Assembly (NCBI RefSeq): GCF_016950255.1
Contig: NZ_JACGFN010000001.1
Coordinates: forward strand, 682,001 to 746,000
Direction of reading: 5' to 3'
Origin: Pectobacterium brasiliense
GTDB lineage: Bacteria > Pseudomonadota > Gammaproteobacteria > Enterobacterales > Enterobacteriaceae
DNA length: 64,000 nucleotides
The notes under the pieces were generated by a model. It saw only the letters and a list, made by a program, of their open reading frames with translations, did not search any database and had not been told where the DNA came from. The number at the start of each line of letters is the position of its first letter. Position 1 is the stretch's first letter. Positions 7,129 to 17,963 of the stretch are shown one piece after another. Position numbers and translations under genes: made by a program.

Positions 7129-7854
7129 ATGACGGATTTTGCAGTACAGATCGAAGCACTAGCCCTCGGCTACGATGGAAATCCAGTATTGAGCGCGGTC
7201 AGCGGTTCGTTACACACTGGTTCCCTGACGGCGGTAGTCGGACCAAACGGTTCAGGTAAATCAACACTCCTGAAAGGGATTGCCGGAATACTACAACCCC
7301 TATCGGGCTTCTGCCGTATCGCATCGGGTGCACGCATCGCTTATCTGCCACAGCTATCGGAACTGGATCGTAGCTTTCCTGCCAGCGTTCGCGATCTGGT
7401 ATCGCTGGGGCTCTGGCAGGATCGAGGATTGCTACGCTGGCATCGCCGTGACGATCGAGTGCGCATATCCCAAGCGCTTGCCGCCGTCGGGCTGGCTGGT
7501 TTTGATAATAAGCCACTCAGCGCCCTGTCCGGCGGGCAGTTCCAGCGTGCTTTGTTTGCGCGGGTGATCGTCCAGAATGCCAGCATCATTTTGCTCGACG
7601 AGCCCTTCAATGCCATTGATACAGCAACCACACAAGAGATGCTGGCGCTGATTAAAAGCTGGCACGCCCAACAACGTACGGTCATCGTGGTGATCCACGA
7701 TCCTGAACTGGTACTTCGCCATTTTCCTGAGACATTGATGGTCAACGGCACGGTAGTCGCTTGGGGAGAAACCGACTGGGTGATGAAGCATAGCCTGCAC
7801 TCGCCCGTCTTCTGTCAGCACAATACCGCACGGTACGCGACAGGGGCTCGATAA
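7129..7854 (+). CDS. aztA: Zinc ABC transporter ATP-binding protein AztA
   Basis: A 241-residue ATPase of the metal-uptake ABC class. Walker A is GPNGSGKST, the signature is LSGGQFQRALFAR, Walker B is IILLDEPFNAID and the switch histidine is in VVIHDPEL. It powers import of zinc through AztB from the periplasmic carrier AztC. I take the ATG at 7129 (MTDFAV), with GGAA 10-14 nt upstream; the longer frame from 7102 would begin only a few bases after the Zur box. The stop overlaps the start of aztB. The order ATPase, permease, binding protein, AztD identifies the aztABCD type rather than znuABC. Confidence 0.85.
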   Translation: MTDFAVQIEALALGYDGNPVLSAVSGSLHTGSLTAVVGPNGSGKSTLLKGIAGILQPLSGFCRIASGARIAYLPQLSELDRSFPASVRDLVSLGLWQDRGLLRWHRRDDRVRISQALAAVGLAGFDNKPLSALSGGQFQRALFARVIVQNASIILLDEPFNAIDTATTQEMLALIKSWHAQQRTVIVVIHDPELVLRHFPETLMVNGTVVAWGETDWVMKHSLHSPVFCQHNTARYATGAR

Positions 7855-8744
7855 TGCTCTGGCTTTACGATCTGCTCGTTAATCCGTTTGTTGAATTTGG
7901 CTTTATGCGTCGAGCGTTGGTGGGCGCATTGCTACTGTCGCTCAGCGCGTGTCCGGTGGGCGTATTCCTGACCCTGCGTCGTATGAGTCTGGTGGGCGAT
8001 GCCATGTCTCATGCCGTGCTGCCCGGTGCCGCCATTGGTTTTCTGCTCTACGGATTGGAAATCATTCCGATGACACTCGGCGGCATGGTCGCCGGATTAG
8101 TGGTAGCAATAGGTGCCGGAGTGGTATCGCGGCTGACGGTACAAAAGGAAGATGCCTCAATGGCGGCGTTTTACCTTATTTCACTGGCGCTCGGGGTACT
8201 TATCGTCTCGCTACATGGATCGAGCGTTGACTTGATGCATGTTCTGTTTGGTTCCGTTTTGGCGCTGAATGTGGAAGCACTGGTTCTGATCGCCTCGGTT
8301 TCTGCTGTTTCTTTGCTGATGTTGGCTCTGCTGTGGCGTGCACTCATTGCCGAGTGCCTGGATCCGCTGTTCCTACGCGCCGTGTCTCGACTCGGCTCAC
8401 CGGTCCATTTTCTGTTCCTCACGCTGGTGGTGATAAACCTCGTGGCAGGCTATCAGGCGCTGGGCACGCTGCTGTCGGTAGGTTTGATGATCCTCCCTGC
8501 CGTCACCGCTCGCTTCTGGACTCGGCGCGTCATCACTCTTTGTCTGGTTTCGGTGTTGATTGGCATGGTGGCCTGCATTTCCGGCCTGCTGTTCTCCTAC
8601 CATTATTCGCTACCATCAGGCCCAGCCATTATTCTCGCCAACGGCATTTTCTATCTGATCTCAACCGGCGTAGCGATGATGAAAAACGCCCGACGCCGTC
8701 CTCACGCTTCCTTAGTTAACACGCGTCCTTCCCGCACGGAGTAA
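7854..8744 (+). CDS. aztB: Zinc ABC transporter permease AztB
   Basis: A 296-residue inner-membrane protein with about eight hydrophobic segments. It has ABC-3 metal-permease features such as MSLVGDAMSHAVLPGAAIGF near the N-terminus and YQALGTLLSVGLMILPAVTARFW in the C-terminal half. Length and composition fit ZnuB/AztB permeases. The ATG at 7854 overlaps the last base of the aztA stop, and the binding-protein gene starts 6 bp after its own stop, so the three genes are certainly one transcript. It forms the channel for zinc delivered by AztC. Confidence 0.87.
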   Translation: MLWLYDLLVNPFVEFGFMRRALVGALLLSLSACPVGVFLTLRRMSLVGDAMSHAVLPGAAIGFLLYGLEIIPMTLGGMVAGLVVAIGAGVVSRLTVQKEDASMAAFYLISLALGVLIVSLHGSSVDLMHVLFGSVLALNVEALVLIASVSAVSLLMLALLWRALIAECLDPLFLRAVSRLGSPVHFLFLTLVVINLVAGYQALGTLLSVGLMILPAVTARFWTRRVITLCLVSVLIGMVACISGLLFSYHYSLPSGPAIILANGIFYLISTGVAMMKNARRRPHASLVNTRPSRTE

Positions 8745-8750
8745 ATCATC

Positions 8751-9680
8751 ATGAGAATTATCACGACGCTTGGCGTTGCCGTTCTGCTTTCCCTGTCGCT
8801 ACAGGCCAGCGCCAAGCTTAACGTCATCGCCAGCTTTTCCATCCTTGGCGACATGGCGAAGAATATCGGTCAGGATCGTATTGAACTGCGTACCCTCGTC
8901 GGCCCCAACAGCGATGCGCATGTCTATGAGCCATCCCCAGCGGATGCGATTGCCATGGCCAAAGCTGACGTGATCTTAATCAACGGATTACAGTTCGAGG
9001 GCTTTATCAATCGGCTCATTCAGGCCAGTGAGAGTAAAGCGCCGGTCATTGAAACGACAAACGGCGCGGAAATTATTCGCGACCCCGCCGGTGGTCATTA
9101 CCATTTCTACAATGGCAAAGCCGTGTTTCACGCTGCGCCTTTCGATCCCCACGCCTGGCAGTCGTTGCCCAATGCGCATATCTACGTGAAAAACATTACT
9201 GCCGCGTTTTGCGCAGCGGATAAAAGCGGCTGCGAAACTTATCAGGCGAATGCTAAAACCTATGAGGAAAAACTGACCAAACTTGGCGTAAATATTAATA
9301 ACGCGCTAGCCCGTATCCCGGAATCACGTCGTACCGTCGTGGTCGGTCACAATGCCTTTCGCTATTTCGAACACGAGCACGGCATTCACTTTTTATCCCC
9401 TCAGGGAGTATCGACCGAGTCTGAAGCCTCTGCCGCAGATGTCGCCGGCATTCTGCGCGAGATAAAGAAAAATCATGCCGCTGCGGTCTTCGCGGAGAAT
9501 ATCTCAAACCCACGTCTGGTGGAGCAAATTGCCTCCGAATCCGGTTTATCCGTCGCGGGTGTGCTCTATTCCGACGCACTTTCCGATCCTTCAGGCCCGG
9601 CACCGACTTATATCGACATGATGCAGCACAACGTCAACACCATCGTGTCAGCGCTGGCCGACGACAAGCACGTCCCCTAA
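8751..9680 (+). CDS. aztC: Periplasmic zinc-binding protein AztC
   Basis: A 309-residue cluster A-I metal-binding protein with a signal peptide (MRIITTLGVAVLLSLSLQASA). Likely metal ligands are histidines in NSDAHVYEPSP, HYHFYNG and VVVGHNAFRYFEHEHG, and the acidic YSDALSDP stretch at the end. The short loop GGHYHFYNGKAVFH is modest compared with the long His-rich loop of ZnuA, which fits AztC, since AztD can supply metal instead. Two cysteines (FCAADKSGCET) may form a disulfide. It captures periplasmic zinc for AztAB. The start follows CGGAGTAAATCATC. Confidence 0.85.
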   Translation: MRIITTLGVAVLLSLSLQASAKLNVIASFSILGDMAKNIGQDRIELRTLVGPNSDAHVYEPSPADAIAMAKADVILINGLQFEGFINRLIQASESKAPVIETTNGAEIIRDPAGGHYHFYNGKAVFHAAPFDPHAWQSLPNAHIYVKNITAAFCAADKSGCETYQANAKTYEEKLTKLGVNINNALARIPESRRTVVVGHNAFRYFEHEHGIHFLSPQGVSTESEASAADVAGILREIKKNHAAAVFAENISNPRLVEQIASESGLSVAGVLYSDALSDPSGPAPTYIDMMQHNVNTIVSALADDKHVP

Positions 9681-9719
9681 TCTCATCCAAATTCGGACTA
9701 TTTTATAATGGAGAACTAC

Positions 9720-10964
9720 ATGAAAAAGCGTTTATTACCGCTGTCCATTTCAGTGCTTTTGCTGGGCTCAGTTGGCTCGGCAATGGCAGCAGAAGAGGAC
9801 GTTACCGCCTGGCGCTTGTTCGTCGCCGATCACGATAAGCCCGTAGTGAATGTGATTGACGCACTTGATGGCGACAAACTGACGTCCTTCGATCTGAAAG
9901 GGCCCGCGGCACTCTATCGCAGTGAAAGTGGGGCTACGGTATATGCCGTTCAGGGCAGCGCAGGCACTGTATCGATGATCGGCTCTGGGATTTCGTTTCA
10001 CGATCACGGCGATCACGCTGATATTGACATTGATGAACCCAAGCTACTGAAAACTCAGCTAACTGGCGGCAAACCGGGTCACTTCGTTGAGCGTCAGGGT
10101 AAGGTCGCTCAATGGTTTGACGGCGAACGCTACACGATGGTCTATAGCGAAGCCGCCGCGCTGGATGGCGTCAATGACGCGAAACGCGTGTTCGTCAGCG
10201 TCCCGCATCATGGTGTTGCCGTGCCGTATGACAACCATGCCGTTGTCTCTGTCCCGAACCCAGAAGACGCGTCCAAACGCCCGATTGGTGCCCGAGTGAT
10301 TAGCCTGGATAGTAAAACTGTCGGCGACAATGTGGCCTGTCCGGGTCTGCATGGATCTGCCGGTTCCGGTGACACTTACGCCCTGTCCTGCGAAACCGGT
10401 CTGCTGCTGATCACTCAGAAAGGTGATACGCCTGAAATACGCCATCTGCCTTACTCCAGCACATTACCGAAAGGCAGCGTCTCCACACTTATCGGTGGCA
10501 AAGGTATGCAGTATTTCATCGGTAACTATGGCCCAGATCGCATTGTGCTTATCGACCCAACCGAAGCCCAAAGTTTCCGCCTGGTGCAACTTCCGACCCG
10601 CCGCGTACATTTTGCCGTCGATCCGGTACGTCCGAAGTTCGCCTACGTCTTTACGGAAGATGGCAAGTTAAATCAGGTTGATGTGCTGAAGGGGGAAATT
10701 ACCAAATCAGTGCGCGTCACGGAGCCATACTCTATGGACGGTCACTGGAACGATCCGCGTCCACGTATCGCGGTTGCGGCTGACAATATCTATATTACCG
10801 ATCCTCTGAAAAGCAAAATTCACATGCTGAACGCCGCGGATTTGAAAGAAACCAGCGCGATTACGGTACAGGGGCAGCCTTTCAATATTGTTGCCGTTGG
10901 CGGTTCAGGCAAAGTGCATGAACACGGTCACTCCCACGACCATGACCATGACCATCAGCATTAA
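9720..10964 (+). CDS. aztD: Periplasmic zinc metallochaperone AztD
   Basis: A 414-residue secreted protein; the signal peptide MKKRLLPLSISVLLLGSVGSAMA begins at ATG 9720, preceded by a GGAG, so the frame start at 9708 is not used. The mature protein has the repetitive beta-rich character of a propeller (VADHDKPVVNVIDALDG, VSVPHHGVAVPYDNHAVVSVPN, YFIGNYGPDRIVLIDP). Clusters of zinc ligands are visible: FHDHGDHADIDID near residue 95 and a C-terminal tail HEHGHSHDHDHDHQH. AztD proteins hand zinc to AztC. Position as fourth gene in the operon supports this. A strong hairpin terminator follows the stop. Confidence 0.88.
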   Translation: MKKRLLPLSISVLLLGSVGSAMAAEEDVTAWRLFVADHDKPVVNVIDALDGDKLTSFDLKGPAALYRSESGATVYAVQGSAGTVSMIGSGISFHDHGDHADIDIDEPKLLKTQLTGGKPGHFVERQGKVAQWFDGERYTMVYSEAAALDGVNDAKRVFVSVPHHGVAVPYDNHAVVSVPNPEDASKRPIGARVISLDSKTVGDNVACPGLHGSAGSGDTYALSCETGLLLITQKGDTPEIRHLPYSSTLPKGSVSTLIGGKGMQYFIGNYGPDRIVLIDPTEAQSFRLVQLPTRRVHFAVDPVRPKFAYVFTEDGKLNQVDVLKGEITKSVRVTEPYSMDGHWNDPRPRIAVAADNIYITDPLKSKIHMLNAADLKETSAITVQGQPFNIVAVGGSGKVHEHGHSHDHDHDHQH

Positions 10965-10974
10965 TAGCTAAAAG

Positions 10975-11001
10975 AAAAGGCCTGAAAAATCAGGCCTTTT
11001 T
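10975..11001. terminator. Bidirectional terminator between aztD and zigA
   Basis: AAAAGGCCTGA/TCAGGCCTTTT, an 11-bp perfect stem with a 4-nt loop and T-runs on both strands. It serves the convergent aztD and zigA genes. Confidence 0.93.
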
Positions 11002-11016
11002 ACATTCGCCACACAT

Positions 11017-12240
11017 TTAAGATGCAAACCAGGGCTCGATCGGGTCTGGATAATCTAACCACATCGCCAGACCTTCTTTCATTTCTTTGTCCGTTAGCAG
11101 TGCGGCATTCAGACGGGCTCGCAACGCGTGCTCATCCATATCGATACCGATAAATACCAGTTCCTGCCGCGCATCGCCCACGCCATCTACCCAAATGGAA
11201 CGAATGTAATCCAGCGATTCGCTATCTGTTGGCCACCTTTCTTTTGGCGCACTGACCCACCATGAACCTGCTAACCCCTGACGCGCTACGCCGCCTGCCT
11301 GAGACCACGATCCGGCATATTCCGGGCGACTTGCTAACCAAAAATAGCCTTTAGACCTGACCACACCGGTGAGCGAATTTTCCATGACCTGAGCGAAGCG
11401 AGCAGGATGAAACGGCCGGCGCGCGTGGAAAACAAAACTGGTGATGCCATATTCCTCCGTTTCAGGCGTATGCTCGCCACGTAGCTCTTTCAACCATCCG
11501 GGAGCCTGCGCCGCTTTGTCGAAATCAAACAATCCCGTGTCGAGCACCTCGTTCAGCGGCACAGCGCCAAATTGTGCATCAAGTATTTTTGCTCCCGGAT
11601 TCAGTGAACGAATAATCGCAACCAGCTTCTGCTGTTGCGCCGCATCAATCAGGTCGGTTTTGTTGAGGATAATGACATTGCAGAACTCGATCTGGTCGAT
11701 CAGCAAATCCACGACGCTGCGCTCGTCACCCTCTCCTAACGATTCTCCGCGTGAATGGATGCTGTCCACTGACGTGTAATCTTTTAAGAAGTTATATCCG
11801 TCGACAACGGTCACCATCGTATCCAGCCGAGCCACTTCAGAGAGGCTTTCCCCATCGTCACCCGCAAACGTGAATGTCTCTGCCACCGGAAGCGGCTCCG
11901 CGATACCGGTTGATTCAATAACCAACTGATCAAAACGCCCCTCTTTCGCTAGCCGATTAACCTCGATCAGGAGATCTTCACGCAGCGTGCAACAGATACA
12001 ACCGTTACTCATTTCAACCAGCTTTTCGTCCGTCCGTGAAAGCTCAGCGCCGCCGGCTCTCACCAGTGCAGCATCAATATTCACTTCTGACATGTCGTTG
12101 ACGATCACCGCGACGCGGCGGCCAGCACGATTATTCAGAATATGGTTAAGTAACGTGGTCTTTCCCGCGCCGAGAAAGCCGGATAGTACGGTCACAGGTA
12201 GTCTTGCATCTGCTTTCTGTTGAGCTACAACGTCAGCCAT
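11017..12240 (-). CDS. zigA: COG0523 GTPase zinc chaperone (ZigA-type)
   Basis: A 407-residue G3E GTPase. The Walker A is [12 protein letters not shown], followed by [10 protein letters not shown], the metal-binding CxCC motif [12 protein letters not shown], Walker B/switch [17 protein letters not shown], and guanine-recognition NKTD. The C-terminal CobW_C domain runs from about residue 270. NDMSEVNID and the length are characteristic of the ZigA branch induced by zinc starvation, which is thought to deliver zinc to client enzymes. It is divergent from zinT and shares its 164-bp promoter region, which contains a Zur-like box, so both are likely derepressed together when zinc is scarce. Confidence 0.85.
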   Translation of the reverse strand: MADVVAQQKADARLPVTVLSGFLGAGKTTLLNHILNNRAGRRVAVIVNDMSEVNIDAALVRAGGAELSRTDEKLVEMSNGCICCTLREDLLIEVNRLAKEGRFDQLVIESTGIAEPLPVAETFTFAGDDGESLSEVARLDTMVTVVDGYNFLKDYTSVDSIHSRGESLGEGDERSVVDLLIDQIEFCNVIILNKTDLIDAAQQQKLVAIIRSLNPGAKILDAQFGAVPLNEVLDTGLFDFDKAAQAPGWLKELRGEHTPETEEYGITSFVFHARRPFHPARFAQVMENSLTGVVRSKGYFWLASRPEYAGSWSQAGGVARQGLAGSWWVSAPKERWPTDSESLDYIRSIWVDGVGDARQELVFIGIDMDEHALRARLNAALLTDKEMKEGLAMWLDYPDPIEPWFAS

Positions 12241-12352
12241 ATTTCACACTCTCTAATGATTTGCATTGTTACTTTTCTGCTTCGGAATGGTTCATCACCA
12301 CGAATGTTTCGCTTTTAAACAAGCATTGCGATAATCTTTCCATGTATTATTT

Positions 12353-12375
12353 GATATGTTATAACATAACAATTC
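12353..12375. promoter_or_regulatory. Zur-like operator between zigA and zinT
   Basis: GATATGTTATAACATAAC, with the near-palindromic core ATGTTATAACAT, fits the enterobacterial Zur box better than the aztA site. It lies 30 bp upstream of the zinT start and about 115 bp upstream of zigA. Confidence 0.75.
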
Positions 12376-12404
12376 GATCATGGAAAATCATTGAGGGTTT
12401 GATT

Positions 12405-13091
12405 TTGTCTAATAATATTAAGAAACTTGCACTCGTTCTGGGGACACTCTTCGTAACCGGTCAGGTCGCCGCGCATGGCGATCATTCGCATAACCATTCT
12501 CATGGCCATACTCACGCTCATTCACATGGTGCGCCCATGACCGACATTGAAAAGAAAGCATCCAATGGCGTTTTCAATGACAGCGATGTAAAAGACAGAG
12601 CGATTACCGACTGGGAAGGAATGTGGCAATCGGTCTACCCGATTATGCTATCGGGTGAGATGGATCCCGTGTTCAAAAAGAAAGCTGAAAGCGATAAAAG
12701 CAAAACATTTGAACAGGTTAAAGATTATTACCGCAAAGGTTACGCCACCAATGTTTCAGAAATAAAAATTGATAATGGCGTAATGACGTTCTACAAAGAT
12801 GGCGAAGTGACCTCATGCCATTATGACTATTCTGGACATAAGATCCTGACCTATGTATCGGGTAAAAAAGGCGTTCGCTATCTGTTTGAATGTAAAGATG
12901 CCCAGTCAAAAGCACCGAAATACGTTCAGTTCAGCGATCACACCATTGCACCGCGTAAATCCGCCCATTTCCATATCTTTATGGGAAATTCGTCGCAAGA
13001 AGAGATTCTCAAAGAAATGGACAACTGGCCAACGTATTACCCGTATCAACTCACCAGCGCTCAGGTTGTTGATGAGCTGCTGCATCATTAA
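12405..13091 (+). CDS. zinT: Periplasmic zinc-binding protein ZinT
   Basis: I take the TTG at 12405 as the start ([13 protein letters not shown]...), since GAGGG lies 8-12 nt upstream; the frame continues upstream through the Zur box, which is not plausible coding. That gives 228 residues with a signal peptide ending near GQVAA. The mature N-terminus is very His-rich ([19 protein letters not shown]), then the ZinT domain follows: [24 protein letters not shown] and DNWPTYYP. The HFHIF histidines are known metal ligands in ZinT. It scavenges periplasmic zinc and passes it to the uptake system. The His tract is longer than in E. coli ZinT. Confidence 0.9.
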   Translation: MSNNIKKLALVLGTLFVTGQVAAHGDHSHNHSHGHTHAHSHGAPMTDIEKKASNGVFNDSDVKDRAITDWEGMWQSVYPIMLSGEMDPVFKKKAESDKSKTFEQVKDYYRKGYATNVSEIKIDNGVMTFYKDGEVTSCHYDYSGHKILTYVSGKKGVRYLFECKDAQSKAPKYVQFSDHTIAPRKSAHFHIFMGNSSQEEILKEMDNWPTYYPYQLTSAQVVDELLHH

Positions 13092-13109
13092 CAGGCGTTG
13101 AATCCCTTA

Positions 13110-13147
13110 TCAGAAGGCATGGTCTGTTTTCAGGCTATGCCTTCTGA
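13110..13147 (+). terminator. Hairpin after zinT
   Basis: TCAGAAGGCAT/ATGCCTTCTGA forms an 11-bp perfect stem with a 16-nt loop, 18 bp after the stop. No T-run follows, so it is a weak terminator or a 3' stabilising hairpin. Confidence 0.55.
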
Positions 13148-13200
13148 CCCGACGCCAGAGGAATGAAGCCAGTTTATACAGCATACGCAAAGGTTCCGGA

Positions 13201-13590
13201 TCAGTCTGAAGTTATCTCAATCAGGTTACCATCTGGGTCGCTGACGATCGCTTCGTAAAATCCGTCCCCCGTCATTCGCGGTTGGGCAACCAGAATGCCG
13301 CGTTCTGCCGCTTTGCTGGCTAATGCTTCGACATCCGCTTTGCTCCCGACCGAAATCGCGACGTGCGCCCAGCCGCAGCCTTCTTTATTGGTTAGCGCTT
13401 CTGCCAGCACCGGCAGCGTCATCAGCTCAATAGATGCGCCTTCACTCAGTTGAACAAAATGTGATTCAAAACCGGGACGATTCCGGCTCACATACTTTTC
13501 CCCCACCTGAGCGGAGAAGAGTTCTTGCCAAAATGCCGCCTGCGCGGCCAGATCGGCTGTCCATAACGCCACGTGTGCCACTTTCATCAT
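13201..13590 (-). CDS. VOC (glyoxalase/bleomycin resistance) family protein
   Basis: A 129-residue single VOC domain: VAHVALWTADLAAQAAFWQ at the start, then FESHFVQL, GWAHVAISVG and the closing DPDGNLIEITS, the last a hallmark of glyoxalase-I-like proteins. Metal-ligand positions H5 and the late E in LIEI are present. Family members bind metal and act as isomerases, dioxygenases or antibiotic-binding proteins; no substrate can be assigned. Two adjacent ATGs (13590 and 13587) follow AAGGA; the second has the better spacing. It is 46 bp downstream of hisN on the same strand and probably co-transcribed with it. Confidence 0.8.
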   Translation of the reverse strand: MMKVAHVALWTADLAAQAAFWQELFSAQVGEKYVSRNRPGFESHFVQLSEGASIELMTLPVLAEALTNKEGCGWAHVAISVGSKADVEALASKAAERGILVAQPRMTGDGFYEAIVSDPDGNLIEITSD

Positions 13591-13636
13591 GATTCCTTAT
13601 TAGCCGTTATCTTTTACTGGTTTTACCAACAAGCGG

Positions 13637-14437
13637 TTATGACCGCGTTCCATTCAGAATGGCTAACACTTGTTGGTGTAGCTCGGGATTACCGGTCGCG
13701 ACTACCGTGCCGCCCCCTTCCGCTCGTTGTCCGTTGAGATCGGTAATGATGCCGCCCGCCTGCTCAATAATCGGGATCAGCGCAACAATATCGTAAGGCT
13801 GTAATGCAAATTCCACGCAGATATCAATCTGGCCTGCTGCCAGCATCGCCATCGCGTAACACTCGCCGCCATAGCGCGTCATGAGCGTACTTTCTGCCAG
13901 ATCTGCGAAGCAGACCGCGGGGTGCATAGCCAGCGCTTCCGGCGCGGTAGTGTGAAGAATCGCCTGTTCGAGCGACACGCCTTTGCGCGTACTTAAACGC
14001 ATTTCCCCCTGCCGATCGCTGCGCCACGCCTGTGAACCATCGGCCCAGAAGCGCTCCCCGGTAAACGGCTGGCTCATCATCCCCATCACGGCGCGTTCAT
14101 GGTGCAGCAGGCCGATGAGCGTTCCCCACACGGGTAGCCCACATAGGAAAGGCCGGGTTCCATCGACGGGATCTAAAACCCAACGCATCGGACCTTCCCC
14201 GCTCAGGCCAAATTCTTCGCCCATGATCGCGTGATCGGGGTAATAGCGCGTGATGTGCTCACGAATGACCCGCTCAGCCTCCCGGTCGGCTTCCGTGACC
14301 GGATCAAAGCGAAAGCCCTCTTTTGGCTTCGTCTCAATTTGATTGGCGGTAAGGGAACGAAAACGCGGTAACGTTTCCTGACTCGCCAGCGTGGCAAGTT
14401 CATGAAAAAAGGCAATATCGGGAAGCGACTGACTCAT
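13637..14437 (-). CDS. hisN: Histidinol-phosphatase, inositol-monophosphatase fold (HisN)
   Basis: A 266-residue protein of the Mg2+-dependent IMPase family. Motifs: DPVTEADREAE, IMGEEFG, the metal site WVLDPVDGTRPFLCGLPVWGTLIGL and the late QPYDIVALIPIIEQAGG. The GTRPFxxGLPxWGTLIGL form is that of HisN-type histidinol-phosphatases, rather than SuhB or CysQ. It would dephosphorylate histidinol phosphate in the cytoplasm. Enterobacteria usually rely on HisB for that step, so this copy may be redundant or act on other phosphomonoesters. The VOC gene follows it. Confidence 0.78.
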   Translation of the reverse strand: MSQSLPDIAFFHELATLASQETLPRFRSLTANQIETKPKEGFRFDPVTEADREAERVIREHITRYYPDHAIMGEEFGLSGEGPMRWVLDPVDGTRPFLCGLPVWGTLIGLLHHERAVMGMMSQPFTGERFWADGSQAWRSDRQGEMRLSTRKGVSLEQAILHTTAPEALAMHPAVCFADLAESTLMTRYGGECYAMAMLAAGQIDICVEFALQPYDIVALIPIIEQAGGIITDLNGQRAEGGGTVVATGNPELHQQVLAILNGTRS

Positions 14438-14603
14438 AGTGTTTTACCTTCCTATCGCGTTGGTCTGACAGCGTTGTTGAGTACTGACGATGATAAACCG
14501 CAATGCTCACTATAGCTCGATTATGCATTATTCCGCATAATTAACCCGCTCGATTATGCACAAAGCAGTCAACCACCACTATTCACGTTCTTCGCATTTT
14601 TAT

Positions 14604-14640
14604 AAAAAAATAGCCCCCACACGTCTCCGTCAGGGGGCTA
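14604..14640 (-). terminator. Terminator after ascB
   Basis: TAGCCCCC/GGGGGCTA stem (14611-14618/14633-14640) followed on the minus strand by a run of seven Ts, 20 bp past the ascB stop. Confidence 0.88.
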
Positions 14641-14659
14641 TAGCAGTAACCTTATTGCC

Positions 14660-16093
<1,434 letters not shown>

Positions 16094-16130
16094 CTATTCT
16101 CCTTCGTACTTCAGCTAATTAGTGCTTAAT

Positions 16131-17591
16131 TTAATTCGTGTTCACTGCGTGCTGCGGCGCGGAAACCTCATCGCCCTGTACGCGTTTCTCTTCCGGTTTT
16201 TCTTCGACTGGGATGTCTTCAAAGCCCAGCAGCAAAGTGACGAAGAAAGAAATCACGACAGATAGAAGCATGACACCGAATACCCAGGCAATACTCATCG
16301 GGTTGGTCGGGTCAAAGAACTGCACGCTGGTAAACAGCCCCGGCGACGCCATTGAATGGCTTGCCAGTCCACCAATACCGGCAACGGCACCACAGATAAA
16401 ACCGGTAATTAAACAGGCGATCAGCGGACGCTTCAGACGCAAAGCCACACCGTACAGCGCCGGTTCAGAGATCCCGGCAACAATGGCCGAGGCTGCCGCC
16501 GCCAGCGCCGTCTGGCGCAGTTCCGGGTTTTTGGTGCGCCAGGCAACCGCCAGTGAAGAACCGCCAAGTGACAAGTTTGCGCCGATTTCAGACGGCATTA
16601 CCATGCCTTCTTTGCCGGTTTCAGCGATGGTTTGAATGATCGTCGGGGTAAACACGCGGTGCATACCAGTCATTACCAGCAGCGGCCAAATAGCGCCCAT
16701 GATGGCAACGGACAGCCAGCCCAGATAGTCATGCACGGTATACACCACCGCAGAAATGCCGCTACCGATCCAGATCCCAATCGGGCCGATCAGCATGATG
16801 GCAATCGGGGAGGCAATCAGCACGATTAGCATCGGTTTCAGGAAGTTTTTGGTCACCGCTGGCGTAATGCGGTCTACCCATTTTTCAATGTAAGACAGAA
16901 TCCAGGTCATACACAGCGCCGGAATGACGGTGTAGGTATACTTCACCGCCGTAACGGTCAGCCCCATAAACACGACCGGCTGACCCTGCGCCGCTTTTGC
17001 CATCAGATCAATAAACGTCGGGTGAACCAGCACCCCGGCGATAGCAATCGCCAGCGACATATTGGTTTTGAATTTTACCGCCGCAGATGCCGCCACCATG
17101 ATCGGCAGGAAGAAGAACGCGCCATCACCAATCACGTTCAGAATCGTTATCGTCGATGCACCCTTTTCAAACAGCCCGGTCATATCGAGGATCATGGCGA
17201 GCAGTTTTACCATCGAGCCGCCGATAATTGCCGGAATGAGCGGTGACATCGTGCCAATCAGCGCATCCAGAATCCCCGCGCCGATGCGTCGCAGCGTAAT
17301 TTTATTGTTCACCGGTACGGCTTTTTCAGCCCCAGCACCTTCTGGCAGCAGTTTCACCACCTCGGCATACGCCTGAGAAACGGTGTTGCCGATGATGACC
17401 TGGCACTGGTTATCATTTTTCACGACACCTAACACGCCGCTTATCGCCTTCAATTCGGCTACATTCGCCGCATCATTATCTTTCAGCACAAAGCGCAGAC
17501 GGGTCATACAGTGCGTCACGGCAGCGATGTTATCAGTACCACCGATGGCATCGACGATCGAACGGGATACAGCCGCATAATTCTTTGACAT
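16131..17591 (-). CDS. ascF: PTS beta-glucoside EIIBC component AscF
   Basis: A 486-residue PTS permease from ATG 17591 (MSKNYAAV); the open frame extends to 17630 but without a ribosome site. The IIB domain comes first with the phosphorylated cysteine in AAVTHCMTRLRFVL (about residue 26). The IIC membrane domain follows with about ten segments, including the conserved GISEPALYGV near residue 390. There is no IIA domain, as in AscF, so phosphate must come from a glucose-type IIA elsewhere. It imports and phosphorylates beta-glucosides. ascB lies just downstream and ascG is divergent, the same order as in E. coli. Confidence 0.9.
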   Translation of the reverse strand: MSKNYAAVSRSIVDAIGGTDNIAAVTHCMTRLRFVLKDNDAANVAELKAISGVLGVVKNDNQCQVIIGNTVSQAYAEVVKLLPEGAGAEKAVPVNNKITLRRIGAGILDALIGTMSPLIPAIIGGSMVKLLAMILDMTGLFEKGASTITILNVIGDGAFFFLPIMVAASAAVKFKTNMSLAIAIAGVLVHPTFIDLMAKAAQGQPVVFMGLTVTAVKYTYTVIPALCMTWILSYIEKWVDRITPAVTKNFLKPMLIVLIASPIAIMLIGPIGIWIGSGISAVVYTVHDYLGWLSVAIMGAIWPLLVMTGMHRVFTPTIIQTIAETGKEGMVMPSEIGANLSLGGSSLAVAWRTKNPELRQTALAAAASAIVAGISEPALYGVALRLKRPLIACLITGFICGAVAGIGGLASHSMASPGLFTSVQFFDPTNPMSIAWVFGVMLLSVVISFFVTLLLGFEDIPVEEKPEEKRVQGDEVSAPQHAVNTN

Positions 17592-17763
17592 GGATAGACA
17601 ATCTCTCGTAATCGCGCGCGCTACACCCAATTCAACACACCGTTCAACACGTCCAAAACGGGAATATCACTTGATGCACGCACATTTATTATTCAATTTC
17701 ATACAGTTATGAAAGTATTCATGCCGGTATCCCTGCTCCATGCAACGTGATGAAACGCCGATG

Positions 17764-17776
17764 GGTAACCGGTTCC
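17764..17776. promoter_or_regulatory. LacI-family (AscG-type) operator candidate
   Basis: GGTAACCGGTTCC is a 13-bp partial palindrome around AACCGGTT in the ascF-ascG intergenic region. LacI-family proteins bind such CG-centred palindromes. The site lies 173 bp from ascF and 187 bp from ascG. Confidence 0.5.
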
Positions 17777-17963
17777 ACATGATAGTGTTTATATATGAAT
17801 GCAATTTCAATTATTTTGTTATGAATATTTTTCTTATGTGATCGCGATCGTCATGAATAGCGTGTTACTCCCCTCGATCGCTTCGGTTCTGCACTCATCA
17901 CCCTGCTGCTACCAGCCTAAAGTGTGTAAAATGATGGGAGTATTCAACGTCTCAGGATGTCCC

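Noticed and set aside
17794..17963. Longer N-terminus for AscG from 17799
   Set aside because: The helix-turn-helix must sit at the N-terminus in LacI proteins; ATG 17964 places it correctly.
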